Positions 1 to 6,695 of a stretch of DNA of 6,991 bases are shown piece by piece (within the stretch, counting starts at the first letter, position 1; every line of letters begins with the position of its first letter). The stretch is from Pseudomonadota bacterium (lineage in GTDB: Bacteria; Pseudomonadota; Alphaproteobacteria; Acetobacterales; Acetobacteraceae): contig JAJZFF010000420.1 in NCBI GenBank assembly GCA_021805485.1, forward strand, positions 1 to 6,991. The letters run 5' to 3'. A model generated the notes under the pieces. That model was not told where the DNA came from. It did no database searches and saw nothing but the letters and a program-made list of their open reading frames with translations. A program made the position numbers and the translations under genes.

Positions 1-100
1 CGACCCACGCGGCATGCTCGTAGATATCGCCGAGTGCTGCGACGAAATCCTCCCGCGCCATGGCGTTCAGGGTGGCGATGTCGGGGCCGTCGGCGCTCAT
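1..100 (-). CDS. uraD: OHCU decarboxylase, 5' end only (runs off the window)
   Basis: Only the first 33 residues are present; the gene continues past the left edge. UraD converts 2-oxo-4-hydroxy-4-carboxy-5-ureidoimidazoline (OHCU) to S-allantoin, the last step of the urate-to-allantoin route, in the cytoplasm. The visible part ends FVAALGDIYEHAAWV, which fits the N-terminal family pattern of Phe...LG..(F/Y)EH..W(V/I). The start is well supported: ATG at 100-98 overlaps the puuD TGA at 99-97 (ATGA), and a strong Shine-Dalgarno lies 6 nt upstream. Position after puuD and uraH, which make its substrate, strengthens the call. The catalytic His/Glu region cannot be seen, and a fusion to another domain further left cannot be excluded. 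Confidence 0.88.
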   Translation of the reverse strand, partial: MSADGPDIATLNAMAREDFVAALGDIYEHAAWV

Positions 101-1305
101 TTGGCACCTCCCCTCACCCAGGCGGCGATTTCCTCTCGCTCCCGCCTGGTGATGTGCGTGACGTTGCCGGGCGGCATCGACTTCGCGCTCACCGCCTGCT
201 GTTCGATCAGCGACGCCCTGGAGCGGATCTCGGCCGCCGTGTCGAACATGATGCCGTTCGGGGCGCTGGCCATCAGCGTCGGATGGGCGGAATGACAGGC
301 CGCGCAACGCTCATGGATGATCGGCTCGATCCGGGCGACGGTTACATTGCCCTGCACTCCCGCGGCTTCGGCCGACGCGCCGGTCGACATCGCGCCCGGC
401 GCCACGGCGACGATCACCAGGACGATCAGCACCGCGCCGGCGATCGGCAGGGCGAAATTGCGCTGCCCCTTGTGCCAGAGCACGAAGAACTGGCGAATGA
501 GCGCGCCCGCCACCATGACCAGCCAGAGATAGATCCAGCTGGCCGGATGGCTGAACAGCATGCCGAAATGGCTGCTGAGCATGGCGAAGACGACCGGCAG
601 CGTGAAATAGGTGTTGTGCACCGAACGCTGCTTGCCGCGCTTGCCGGGCAGCGGGTCGGGCGTTTCGCCGCGGGCGAGCGCCGCGACCATCTTCCTCTGG
701 CCCGGGATGATCCAGAAGAAGACATTCGCCGTCATGATCGTGCCAAGCATGGCGCCGATGATCAGGAACGCGGCCTGGGGCGCGAACAGATGCGTCGAGA
801 TGAAGGCGGCGGCGCCGACATAGACCGCGATGGCGACGCCGAGCCGCAGATCCCGGTCGCCGAAGGCGCGGCACAGGACATCATAGACAACCCAGCCGAC
901 GAGCAGGAAGCCGAGCGCCGCCGCCACGCCGAGGCCCGGCGCGATCCGCGCCACCGAGGGATCGAGCAGATAGATGCCCGGCTGGAGCAGATACATCACC
1001 GTGAACAGCGCGAAGCCGGACAGCCAGGTCGTGTAGGATTTCCACTTCGACCAGTGCAGGTCTTCGGGCATGCGCGCGGGCGAGACGAGATATTTCTGCG
1101 CGTGGTAGAACCCGCCGCCATGGACCGACCACATCTCGCCGAACACGCCGCGTTCGCGGGCCTCGGCCTCGGCCGGTGACTTCAGCCCATTGTCGAGCAT
1201 GACGAAGTAGAAGGATTCGCCGATCCAGGCGATCGCCGCGATCACGTGGAGCCAGATCAGCAGGGCCATCGCCCATTGCGCCATATAGGCCGTCATTGTC
1301 GTCAT
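97..1305 (-). CDS. puuD: Membrane urate oxidase with C-terminal cytochrome c domain
   Basis: A 402-residue protein of the PuuD family, which oxidises urate to 5-hydroxyisourate and passes electrons to a fused cytochrome c. About eight hydrophobic segments can be read, near residues 12-38, 94-112, 125-145, 152-173, 178-200, 234-252, 257-278 and 286-304. A linker then leads to a short cytochrome c domain, roughly 318-402. The haem-binding motif is CAACH at 334-338. M377 in SMPPGN is the likely distal ligand, followed by the usual T..ER..I..W stretch near the C-terminus. The haem domain should face the periplasm, where c-type haem is attached (inference). The ATG at 1305-1303 overlaps the uraH TGA at 1304-1302. 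A GGGGA lies only 2 nt upstream of the ATG, so translational coupling is likely; M4 is a possible alternative start. No signal peptide is separable from the first membrane helix. Confidence 0.93.
   Translation of the reverse strand: MTTMTAYMAQWAMALLIWLHVIAAIAWIGESFYFVMLDNGLKSPAEAEARERGVFGEMWSVHGGGFYHAQKYLVSPARMPEDLHWSKWKSYTTWLSGFALFTVMYLLQPGIYLLDPSVARIAPGLGVAAALGFLLVGWVVYDVLCRAFGDRDLRLGVAIAVYVGAAAFISTHLFAPQAAFLIIGAMLGTIMTANVFFWIIPGQRKMVAALARGETPDPLPGKRGKQRSVHNTYFTLPVVFAMLSSHFGMLFSHPASWIYLWLVMVAGALIRQFFVLWHKGQRNFALPIAGAVLIVLVIVAVAPGAMSTGASAEAAGVQGNVTVARIEPIIHERCAACHSAHPTLMASAPNGIMFDTAAEIRSRASLIEQQAVSAKSMPPGNVTHITRREREEIAAWVRGGAK
107..114 (-). promoter_or_regulatory. Strong ribosome binding site for uraD
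   Basis: On the minus strand AGGGGAGG lies 6 nt before the uraD ATG at 100. It sits inside the codons for the last residues of PuuD (RGG). It is the best Shine-Dalgarno in the window and decides the uraD start. The other overlapping starts have much weaker sites and probably depend more on translational coupling. Confidence 0.75.
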
Positions 1306-1652
1306 TGTCCCCGATAGGTCGTGTAGCCGAACGGCGAGATCAGCAGCGGGACATGAAGGTGCGCGGCCCCGGCGCGGAGACCGAAGCGGATCACGACATC
1401 GTCCAGAAAGCGCGGTGCCGGCTCGGCCGCGCCCTTCGCGCCGAAATAGGCGCCGACGGAAAACACGAGGTCATAGCTGCCGGAATCGAAGGCCACGCCG
1501 TTCGCGGGCACAATCTTCGCGCGGCCGTTAGCATCCGTCTCGGCTTCGGCCAGGGGCCCTCCGGCCGCTCCGGCAGCGAACAGGCGGATACGCACACCGG
1601 CCGCCGGAATGCCGTGGGCAGTGTCGAGAACATGCGTGGTCAGGTCAGTCAT
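1302..1652 (-). CDS. uraH: 5-Hydroxyisourate hydrolase (transthyretin-like)
   Basis: A 116-residue enzyme that hydrolyses 5-hydroxyisourate, the PuuD product, to OHCU, the UraD substrate. Length matches the family (about 110-120). Family motifs are present in order: THVLDTAHG near the N-terminus with conserved His7, Arg44 in NGRAKIV, the HLHVPLLISPFGYTTYRG block at 98-115 with both histidines of the HxH signature, and the C-terminal tetrapeptide. That tetrapeptide is YRGQ here instead of the usual YRGS. The ATG at 1652 is chosen because the conserved fold starts at residue 4. The open frame extends up to 1769, but that part overlaps xdhC and resembles nothing known. Ribosome-binding signal is modest: GGA 8 nt upstream and AGGA 14 nt upstream. 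It is the first gene of the second overlapping block (uraH-puuD-uraD) and lies 88 bp after xdhC, with a candidate operator in the gap. Confidence 0.95.
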   Translation of the reverse strand: MTDLTTHVLDTAHGIPAAGVRIRLFAAGAAGGPLAEAETDANGRAKIVPANGVAFDSGSYDLVFSVGAYFGAKGAAEPAPRFLDDVVIRFGLRAGAAHLHVPLLISPFGYTTYRGQ

Positions 1653-1689
1653 CGATCCGGTCCGTTTCCTCTCATGCGCGGGCGATGGT

Positions 1690-1703
1690 GGCAGCCCGCT
1701 GCC
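1690..1703. repeat. Short inverted repeat in the xdhC-uraH gap
   Basis: GGCAGC and GCTGCC are perfect inverted arms separated by CC. In RNA this could form a 5-bp stem with a 4-nt loop. No T-run follows on either strand, so it is not a convincing terminator. It lies in the 88-bp gap (1653-1740) before uraH, between the candidate operator and the start codon. It could be a leader hairpin or chance in GC-rich DNA. Confidence 0.25.
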
Positions 1704-1717
1704 GCGCCCGCGATCCG

Positions 1718-1749
1718 AAATTGTCGATATAATTCCCCGCTTATGATCC
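1718..1749. repeat. Candidate operator, copy 1, at the xdhC end / upstream of uraH
   Basis: This 32-bp stretch aligns without gaps with 6673-6704 at 23 of 32 positions. The core 1727-1749 matches at 19 of 23, including an identical 12-mer CGCTTATGATCC and an identical ATATA. Within it, 1729-1744 is an imperfect 16-bp dyad, ATAA-N8-TTAT. The element covers the xdhC TAA stop and is centred about 84 bp upstream of the uraH ATG. The most economical reading is a regulator-binding site for a uraH-puuD-uraD promoter. No convincing -35/-10 pair could be placed beside it, and the protein that binds it is unknown. Confidence 0.5.
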
Positions 1750-2613
1750 GGCGCAGCGCGCCGAGGCACGACAGGCGCTGCACTCGGCGTCGAGATCGAT
1801 CGGGATGCGCGGAAGCTGGCGCATGTGCCGCGCCGGAAACCGCGATGCCAGTTCCGCGGCGACGGCGAGAGCGATGAGTTCCGGCTGCTTGCCCTGGATC
1901 GCGGGAATCCCGATCGGGCAGCACAGGCGCGCGATCGCCGCGGGCGGGATGTCCTGCCGGCGCCACTGGCGGGTGAAGCGCGCGCGCTTGGTTTCCGAAC
2001 CGATCAGGCCGAGATAGCCGAAATCGCCGCGCCGCATGACCGCGGCGCACAGTGCCGCGTCGAGCGGGTGGGCATGGGTCATGATCAGGAACGCGGCACC
2101 CGGCGGCGCATCCGCGATGGCGGCGACCGGATCGGCCAGCCTGCGGCAGGCGAGTTGTGCCTTGCCGCCGGGGAGGCTGGCGGGAAATGCGTCGAGGCGG
2201 GAGTCGATCCAGTCGATCGTGCAGCCGAGAGTCGCGAGAACCGCGACCACGGCACGGCCGACATGACCGGCCCCGTGCAGTTGCAGATGAAACATGGGCG
2301 GCGGGGCTTCGAGCTTTCCCGAGTCCGACGGCGCATAGGCGAGGGTGACGGAGCCTCCGCAGCACTGGCCAAGCTGCGGGCCGAGCGCGTGAAGCTCGTG
2401 CATTTCGCGAGCAAGATCGGGATGGGCGATCCATTCGCCGAGCAGCGCGCGGGCGCGCGCGATCGCCGCGTGTTCCAGGGCGCCGCCACCGATCGTGCCG
2501 TCGGTCGCGTGCGCCGTCACCATCATGCGCGTGCCCTGCTCGCGGGGCGCCGAGCCACGAACGCGCCGCAGCTCGACGATCACGCCGCGTGGAGGTTGTG
2601 CAACGGTACTCAC
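1741..2613 (-). CDS. xdhC: Xanthine dehydrogenase accessory protein XdhC
   Basis: A 290-residue XdhC/CoxI-family protein. In the studied Rhodobacter capsulatus case XdhC binds molybdenum cofactor, promotes its sulfuration and hands it to XdhB; it is not part of the mature enzyme. Motifs in order: GSAPREQGTRM (20-30), GTIGGGALE (39-47), GPQLGQCCGG (78-87), a Rossmann-type HGAGHVGRA (113-121) with acidic D137 in DSR, THAHPLD (179-185), GLIGSETKR (202-210), CPIGIP (232-237) and GKQPELIA (241-248). The start is GTG at 2613-2611, overlapping the xdhB TGA at 2612-2610 (GTGA); the upstream ribosome site is poor, so coupling to xdhB is likely. The C-terminal tail adds three cysteines (C278, C281, C287) beyond the last family motif I recognise. 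It is the last gene of the xdhABC block, and its TAA stop lies inside a candidate operator. Confidence 0.95.
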   Translation of the reverse strand: MSTVAQPPRGVIVELRRVRGSAPREQGTRMMVTAHATDGTIGGGALEHAAIARARALLGEWIAHPDLAREMHELHALGPQLGQCCGGSVTLAYAPSDSGKLEAPPPMFHLQLHGAGHVGRAVVAVLATLGCTIDWIDSRLDAFPASLPGGKAQLACRRLADPVAAIADAPPGAAFLIMTHAHPLDAALCAAVMRRGDFGYLGLIGSETKRARFTRQWRRQDIPPAAIARLCCPIGIPAIQGKQPELIALAVAAELASRFPARHMRQLPRIPIDLDAECSACRASARCAGS

Positions 2614-5048
2614 GGTGCGTCACCGCCGGCGCGGACGACATCGAGCGCGTCGAGGATCGCCTCCGGCGTCGCCGGTGCGCGCAGCGGCGGATCGACGCGG
2701 TGGCCGCCGGCGGCCGAGATCGCGTCGCGGATCGCGAGCAGCACCGAGAAGGCCAGCAGCATCGGCGGTTCGCCGACCGCCTTTGAACGGTGGATGCTCG
2801 GTTCCCGGTTGGGGCCGTCGAACAGGGTCGTGTTCAGCACCGCGGGCACGTCGTTCGCGGTGGGGATCTTGTAGGTGCTTGGCGCATGGGTCAGCAGCAT
2901 GCCGGTCTTCGGATGCCAGACCAGTTCTTCCGATGTCAGCCAGCCCATGCTCTGCACGAAGCCGCCCTCGATCTGGCCGATATCGATGGCGGGGTTCAGC
3001 GACCGCCCGGCATCGTGCAGAATGTCGGTGCGCAGTGCCGTGAATTCGCCGCTCAGCGTGTCGATCACGACCTCGGATACCGCGGCACCGTACGCGAAAT
3101 AGTAGAACGGCCGGCCACGCATCGTCTGTGGCGACCAGTTGATCTTCGGCGTGGCGTAGAAGCCGTCGCTCCAGAGTTGCACGCGCGCTTCGTAGGCCAT
3201 GCGGACGAGATCGGCGAAGCTGATCGATGTGCCGCCGATCCGCACGAGACCATTTGAAAAGCAGATGCTTTCGATTCCGGTTTCAAAACGCTCCGCGGCG
3301 AACGCGGCGAGCCGCCCGCGGATCGCGAGCGCCGCGTCGAGCGCCGCCATGCCGTTCAGATCCGCCCCGGTGGAGGCGGCGGTGGCGGAGGTGTTCGCGA
3401 CCTTCGACGTGTCCGTCGCCGTGCAGCGCACCTGGTCGAAGCCGATCCCCAGCGCATCCGCGACGACCTGCGCGACCTTGGTGTTGAGCCCCTGCCCCAT
3501 CTCGGTGCCGCCGTGATTCACCAGCGCGCTGCCGTCGGCATAGACATGCACCAGCGCGCCGGCCTGGTTCAGATGCGGCACGTTGAAGGAAATGCCGAAT
3601 TTCACCGGCGTCAGCGCAAGCCCCTTCTTCAGCACCGGACTGGTCGCGTTGAAGGCCGCGACCGCGGCGCGGCGCTCGTGATAGGCGCCGCTCCGGACGA
3701 GCTGTTCCACGATCTCGGCAATCACGTTGTCTTCGACCGTCTGTCCGTATGGCGTGACGTCGCGCGCGCCGCGACCGTAGAAATTCGCGCACCGGATCTC
3801 GAGCGCGTCGCGGCCGAGGCGGCGGGCGATCGAGTCGAGGATGATCTCGGTGACCAGCGCGCCCTGCGGGCCGCCGAAGCCGCGGAAGGCGGTGTTGCTC
3901 TGCGTGTCGGTCCGGGCGAGATGGCCGGTCAGCGCGACTTCGGGCAGGAAATAGGCATTGTCCGCATGGCAGAGCGCGCGGGTGAGCACGGCCATCGACA
4001 GGTCGGTCGAGTGGCCGGCATTGGCGATCATGGTGATCACGAGACCCGCGATCCGGCCGTTGTCGTCGAAGCCGACCTCATAATCGTATTCGAATCCGTG
4101 GCGGCGGCCGGTGATCAGGAAATCATCGTCGCGGTCGAGGCGCAGCTTCACCGGCCGGCCGAGCCGTGAAGCGGCGATCGAGGCCGCGCAGGCGAACAGC
4201 CCCGACTGCGATTCCTTGCCGCCGAACCCGCCGCCCATGCGCCGGCATTCGACCAGCACCTGATGGCTGCGCCAGCCGAGCGCATGGGCGACGAGATGCT
4301 GCATCTCGCTCGGGTGCTGCGTCGAGCACAGCACGTGCATCCCGTCATTCTCGGTCGGGATCGCATAGGTGATCTGGCCTTCGAGATAGAATTGCTCCTG
4401 GCCGCCGAGGCTGAACCGCCCGGCGAGCCGGTGCGGCGCCGCCGCGATGGCCCGGCGGCAGGCGCCCGGCTCCGACTCGCGGACGAGTTCCATCGGCGCG
4501 CGCAGGTGGCGGCCCGCCTCATGGGCGGCACGGGGATCGAGGACCGGCTCCGCCGGCTCGACCCGCACGGCGTCGCGCGCCTTCGCCGCGGCCCGGCGCG
4601 CGAGATCGCGCGTGGTGGCGACGACGATGAAGACCGGCTGGCCAAGATAGCGCACGGCGCCCTCGGCGAGGATCGGATCGTCATGCACGACGGGGCCGCA
4701 TTCGTTCGCGCCGGGAATGTCGGACGCGATGATGACATCGACGACGCCTGGCTGCGCGCGCAGAAGCGCCGTGTCGATGCCGAGCAGCGTTCCCGCCGCG
4801 ACCGGAGAGAGGCCGAGCGCGGCGTGCAGGGTTCCCGCCCGTTCCGGCACATCGTCGACATACGCCGCGGCGCCGGAAACGTGCAGATGCGCTGATTCGT
4901 GCGGGACACCCACACCGACGCGGCTGCCGGCGGCCAGCGCCGCCTCGTCCGCTTCCGACCAGGCAACCGTGACACCCGCCGCGAAACCGGCAACGCCGGG
5001 CTTCGTGGCACGGGATGTGGCTGACCCAGGGCGGCTCTGCTCGTTCAT
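2610..5048 (-). CDS. xdhB: Xanthine dehydrogenase molybdopterin-binding subunit XdhB
   Basis: An 812-residue large subunit that carries the molybdenum cofactor and the substrate site. With XdhA it oxidises hypoxanthine and xanthine to urate in the cytoplasm. Family motifs: GGQEQFYLEG (215-224), MGGGFGGKES (271-280) with E279, LTRALCHADNAY (355-366) with R357, TAFRGFGGPQG (386-396), KFGISFNVPHLNQAGAL (483-499), GGTEMGQG (513-520), DILHDAGRSLNPAIDIGQIEG (675-695) and KAVGEPP (756-762) with the catalytic base E760. E279 and R357 are 78 residues apart, exactly as bovine Glu802 and Arg880 are. About 42 residues precede the usual start of homology (VGVPHESAHLHV), so the protein is somewhat long. 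The ATG at 5048-5046 overlaps the xdhA TGA at 5047-5045 and has AGGTG just upstream. A GTG at codon 46 is a possible alternative start with no visible ribosome site. Confidence 0.97.
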   Translation of the reverse strand: MNEQSRPGSATSRATKPGVAGFAAGVTVAWSEADEAALAAGSRVGVGVPHESAHLHVSGAAAYVDDVPERAGTLHAALGLSPVAAGTLLGIDTALLRAQPGVVDVIIASDIPGANECGPVVHDDPILAEGAVRYLGQPVFIVVATTRDLARRAAAKARDAVRVEPAEPVLDPRAAHEAGRHLRAPMELVRESEPGACRRAIAAAPHRLAGRFSLGGQEQFYLEGQITYAIPTENDGMHVLCSTQHPSEMQHLVAHALGWRSHQVLVECRRMGGGFGGKESQSGLFACAASIAASRLGRPVKLRLDRDDDFLITGRRHGFEYDYEVGFDDNGRIAGLVITMIANAGHSTDLSMAVLTRALCHADNAYFLPEVALTGHLARTDTQSNTAFRGFGGPQGALVTEIILDSIARRLGRDALEIRCANFYGRGARDVTPYGQTVEDNVIAEIVEQLVRSGAYHERRAAVAAFNATSPVLKKGLALTPVKFGISFNVPHLNQAGALVHVYADGSALVNHGGTEMGQGLNTKVAQVVADALGIGFDQVRCTATDTSKVANTSATAASTGADLNGMAALDAALAIRGRLAAFAAERFETGIESICFSNGLVRIGGTSISFADLVRMAYEARVQLWSDGFYATPKINWSPQTMRGRPFYYFAYGAAVSEVVIDTLSGEFTALRTDILHDAGRSLNPAIDIGQIEGGFVQSMGWLTSEELVWHPKTGMLLTHAPSTYKIPTANDVPAVLNTTLFDGPNREPSIHRSKAVGEPPMLLAFSVLLAIRDAISAAGGHRVDPPLRAPATPEAILDALDVVRAGGDAP

Positions 5049-6601
5049 GCGGCACCTGCCATCATGCCGGACGGGACGGCGCGCGTGCGCAGCGCCGGTC
5101 CAGCCGCGGACGCCGTCAGTTCGAGATGGAGCCGCCGCAGCAGGTTGCGCGCCACGCGCATCCGGTAGCCGGCACTCGCCCGCAAATCGGTCAGGGGCGT
5201 GAAATCGGCCCCGAGGGCGTTCATCGCCGCCGCGATCGTCGCCTCGTTCCAGGGCTGGCCGCGCAGCGCGGCTTCCGCCGCCGCGGCGCGGCGCACGGTC
5301 GCGGCCATGCCGCCGAATGCGAGGCGGACGTCCCGCACGGCGCCGTCCCGCAGCGTGACCGCCGCGCCGAGGCTGAGGGTCGAGATGTCGCAGTCATGGC
5401 GCTTCGAGATCTTGTAGGCGCGGAACCGCGTCGCCGGATCGGGACGGGGAATCTCGATCGCGCGCAGGAACTCGCCAGGTGCGCGGGCGGTTTTCATGTA
5501 ATCGAGATAGAATGCGTCGATCGGCAGACGCCGGATCGTCCCGCCCTGTTGCAGGACCAGTGTCGCGCCAAGCGCCATGAGCACCGGCGGCGCATCGCCG
5601 ATCGGCGAACCATTGGCGACGTTGCCGCCCATCGTGCCGGCATGGCGCACCGGCGGCCCGGCAAAGCGCAACGCCATTTCACGACATTCCGGCACCAGGG
5701 CGGCGAGCGCGTTCCAGGCATCCTCGAGCGGTACGGCGGCGCCGATGGTCAGCCCCTCCGGCGTCGCCTCGATCGCGCGCAGTTCGGCGACGTCGTTGAC
5801 CGAAATCAGATCGCCCACGTCGCGGAACTGCTTGTTCACCCACAGGCCGATATCGGTGGCGCCGCCCAGGATGCGCGCCGCGGGCATTGCAGCGCAGAGC
5901 GCGGCCAGGCGTTCGGCGGTGCGCGGCGCATGAAAGCGGTTGAACCGGGGGACGCCGTCCGCCGCGAGGGCGGGATCGGCCGCCTCGTAGCTGAACGCCG
6001 GCGGCGTTTCCGCCGCGATCCTGCGCAGGGAGGCTTCCACCGGCGCCGCGTCGAACGCGACCGGAGGAAGCGTGAACATCCGCTCGGCGGCATCGAGGAT
6101 CGGCCGATAGCCGGTGCAGCGGCAGAGGTTGCCGGCCAGCCGGTCGGCGATGGCCTGCCGGTTCGGCGGCGTGGCTCCCTGATGATCGAGATACAGCGCG
6201 AGGAGCGACATCGCGAAACCCGGCGTGCAGAAGCCGCATTGCGAGGCGTGGCAGTCGACCAGCGCCTGCTGCACCGGATGCAGCGCGCCGCCGGCCAGAG
6301 GACGCAGATCCTCCACCGTCAGCAGCGCCTTGCCATGCAGCGTCGGCAGGAAACGGATGCACGCATTGACCGGCCGCAGATCGAGCCCGCCGACGCGGAC
6401 GGCGCCGGCAGGCGGCGCGGCCTCCGCCAGTTCGGCGACGATGACCGTGCAGGCCCCGCAATCACCCTCGGCGCAGCCTTCCTTGGTGCCGCATTGCCCC
6501 GCGCTCTCCCGCAGCCAGCCGAGAACCGTGGTCGTGATCGGCAGGTCGCCGACCGCGACGATCCCGCCACGGAAATGAAAGCGAATTTTCTGTTGTGTCA
6601 T
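5045..6601 (-). CDS. xdhA: Xanthine dehydrogenase iron-sulfur/FAD subunit XdhA
   Basis: A 518-residue small subunit that takes electrons from the XdhB molybdenum centre through two [2Fe-2S] clusters to FAD, and then normally to NAD+. The plant-ferredoxin-like domain has C43, C48, C51 and C81 (GTKEGCAEGDCGAC, then VNAC). The second cluster domain has C122, C125, C160 and C162 (QCGFCTPG and NLCRCTGYRP). A linker of about 45 residues leads to the FAD domain, with RILGGATDIGLWVNKQ (243-258) and MGGNVANGSPIGDAPP (324-339). The CO-dehydrogenase-flavoprotein C-terminal domain has KISKRHDCDISTLSLG (397-412). The spacing C51 to C81 is about 8 residues longer than in bovine enzyme. The C-terminal tail after about 495 is low-complexity Ala-rich and overlaps xdhB. 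The start at ATG 6601 has AAGGA upstream but only 2 nt away, which is unusually close. It is the first gene after the candidate operator. Confidence 0.97.
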   Translation of the reverse strand: MTQQKIRFHFRGGIVAVGDLPITTTVLGWLRESAGQCGTKEGCAEGDCGACTVIVAELAEAAPPAGAVRVGGLDLRPVNACIRFLPTLHGKALLTVEDLRPLAGGALHPVQQALVDCHASQCGFCTPGFAMSLLALYLDHQGATPPNRQAIADRLAGNLCRCTGYRPILDAAERMFTLPPVAFDAAPVEASLRRIAAETPPAFSYEAADPALAADGVPRFNRFHAPRTAERLAALCAAMPAARILGGATDIGLWVNKQFRDVGDLISVNDVAELRAIEATPEGLTIGAAVPLEDAWNALAALVPECREMALRFAGPPVRHAGTMGGNVANGSPIGDAPPVLMALGATLVLQQGGTIRRLPIDAFYLDYMKTARAPGEFLRAIEIPRPDPATRFRAYKISKRHDCDISTLSLGAAVTLRDGAVRDVRLAFGGMAATVRRAAAAEAALRGQPWNEATIAAAMNALGADFTPLTDLRASAGYRMRVARNLLRRLHLELTASAAGPALRTRAVPSGMMAGAA

Positions 6602-6695
6602 GGTCCTTGCGGCCCGTCCCGTTTCAGCTCCGACGAAACAGACTAATTCATCGCACGGGTGGGTTGCAGTTTAAATGACACATATAAGCGCGCGC
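6602..6695 (-). promoter_or_regulatory. Probable promoter and leader of xdhABC
   Basis: This 94-bp gap lies between the lysR stop and the xdhA ATG. Its lysR-proximal part (about 6670-6690) is strikingly AT-rich against the surroundings and adjoins the candidate operator. A TTTAAA (minus strand, 6675-6670) could be a weak -35, but no good -10 lies at the right distance, so I do not define a promoter precisely. Near the start codon AAGGA ends only 2 nt from the ATG. Confidence 0.45.

Noticed and set aside
34..1179. Plus-strand open frame of 381 codons opposite puuD
   Set aside because: The composition is dominated by Arg, His, Glu and Ala, with no family motif. PuuD on the other strand is clear, with membrane helices and CXXCH.
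1653..1769. Upstream extension of uraH to an ATG at 1769
   Set aside because: The extra 39 residues overlap xdhC, cover the candidate operator and match no part of the transthyretin-like fold. Family length fits the ATG at 1652.
1825..2874. Plus-strand open frame of 349 codons across xdhC and the xdhB end
   Set aside because: It spans two well-supported minus-strand genes and shows no domain; shadow frame.
5015..6646. Very long plus-strand open frame of 543 codons opposite xdhA
   Set aside because: It is an Arg/Gly/Asp-rich mirror of the xdhA coding strand, typical of GC-rich DNA. No recognisable domain was seen, and the minus-strand frame has all the cofactor motifs.
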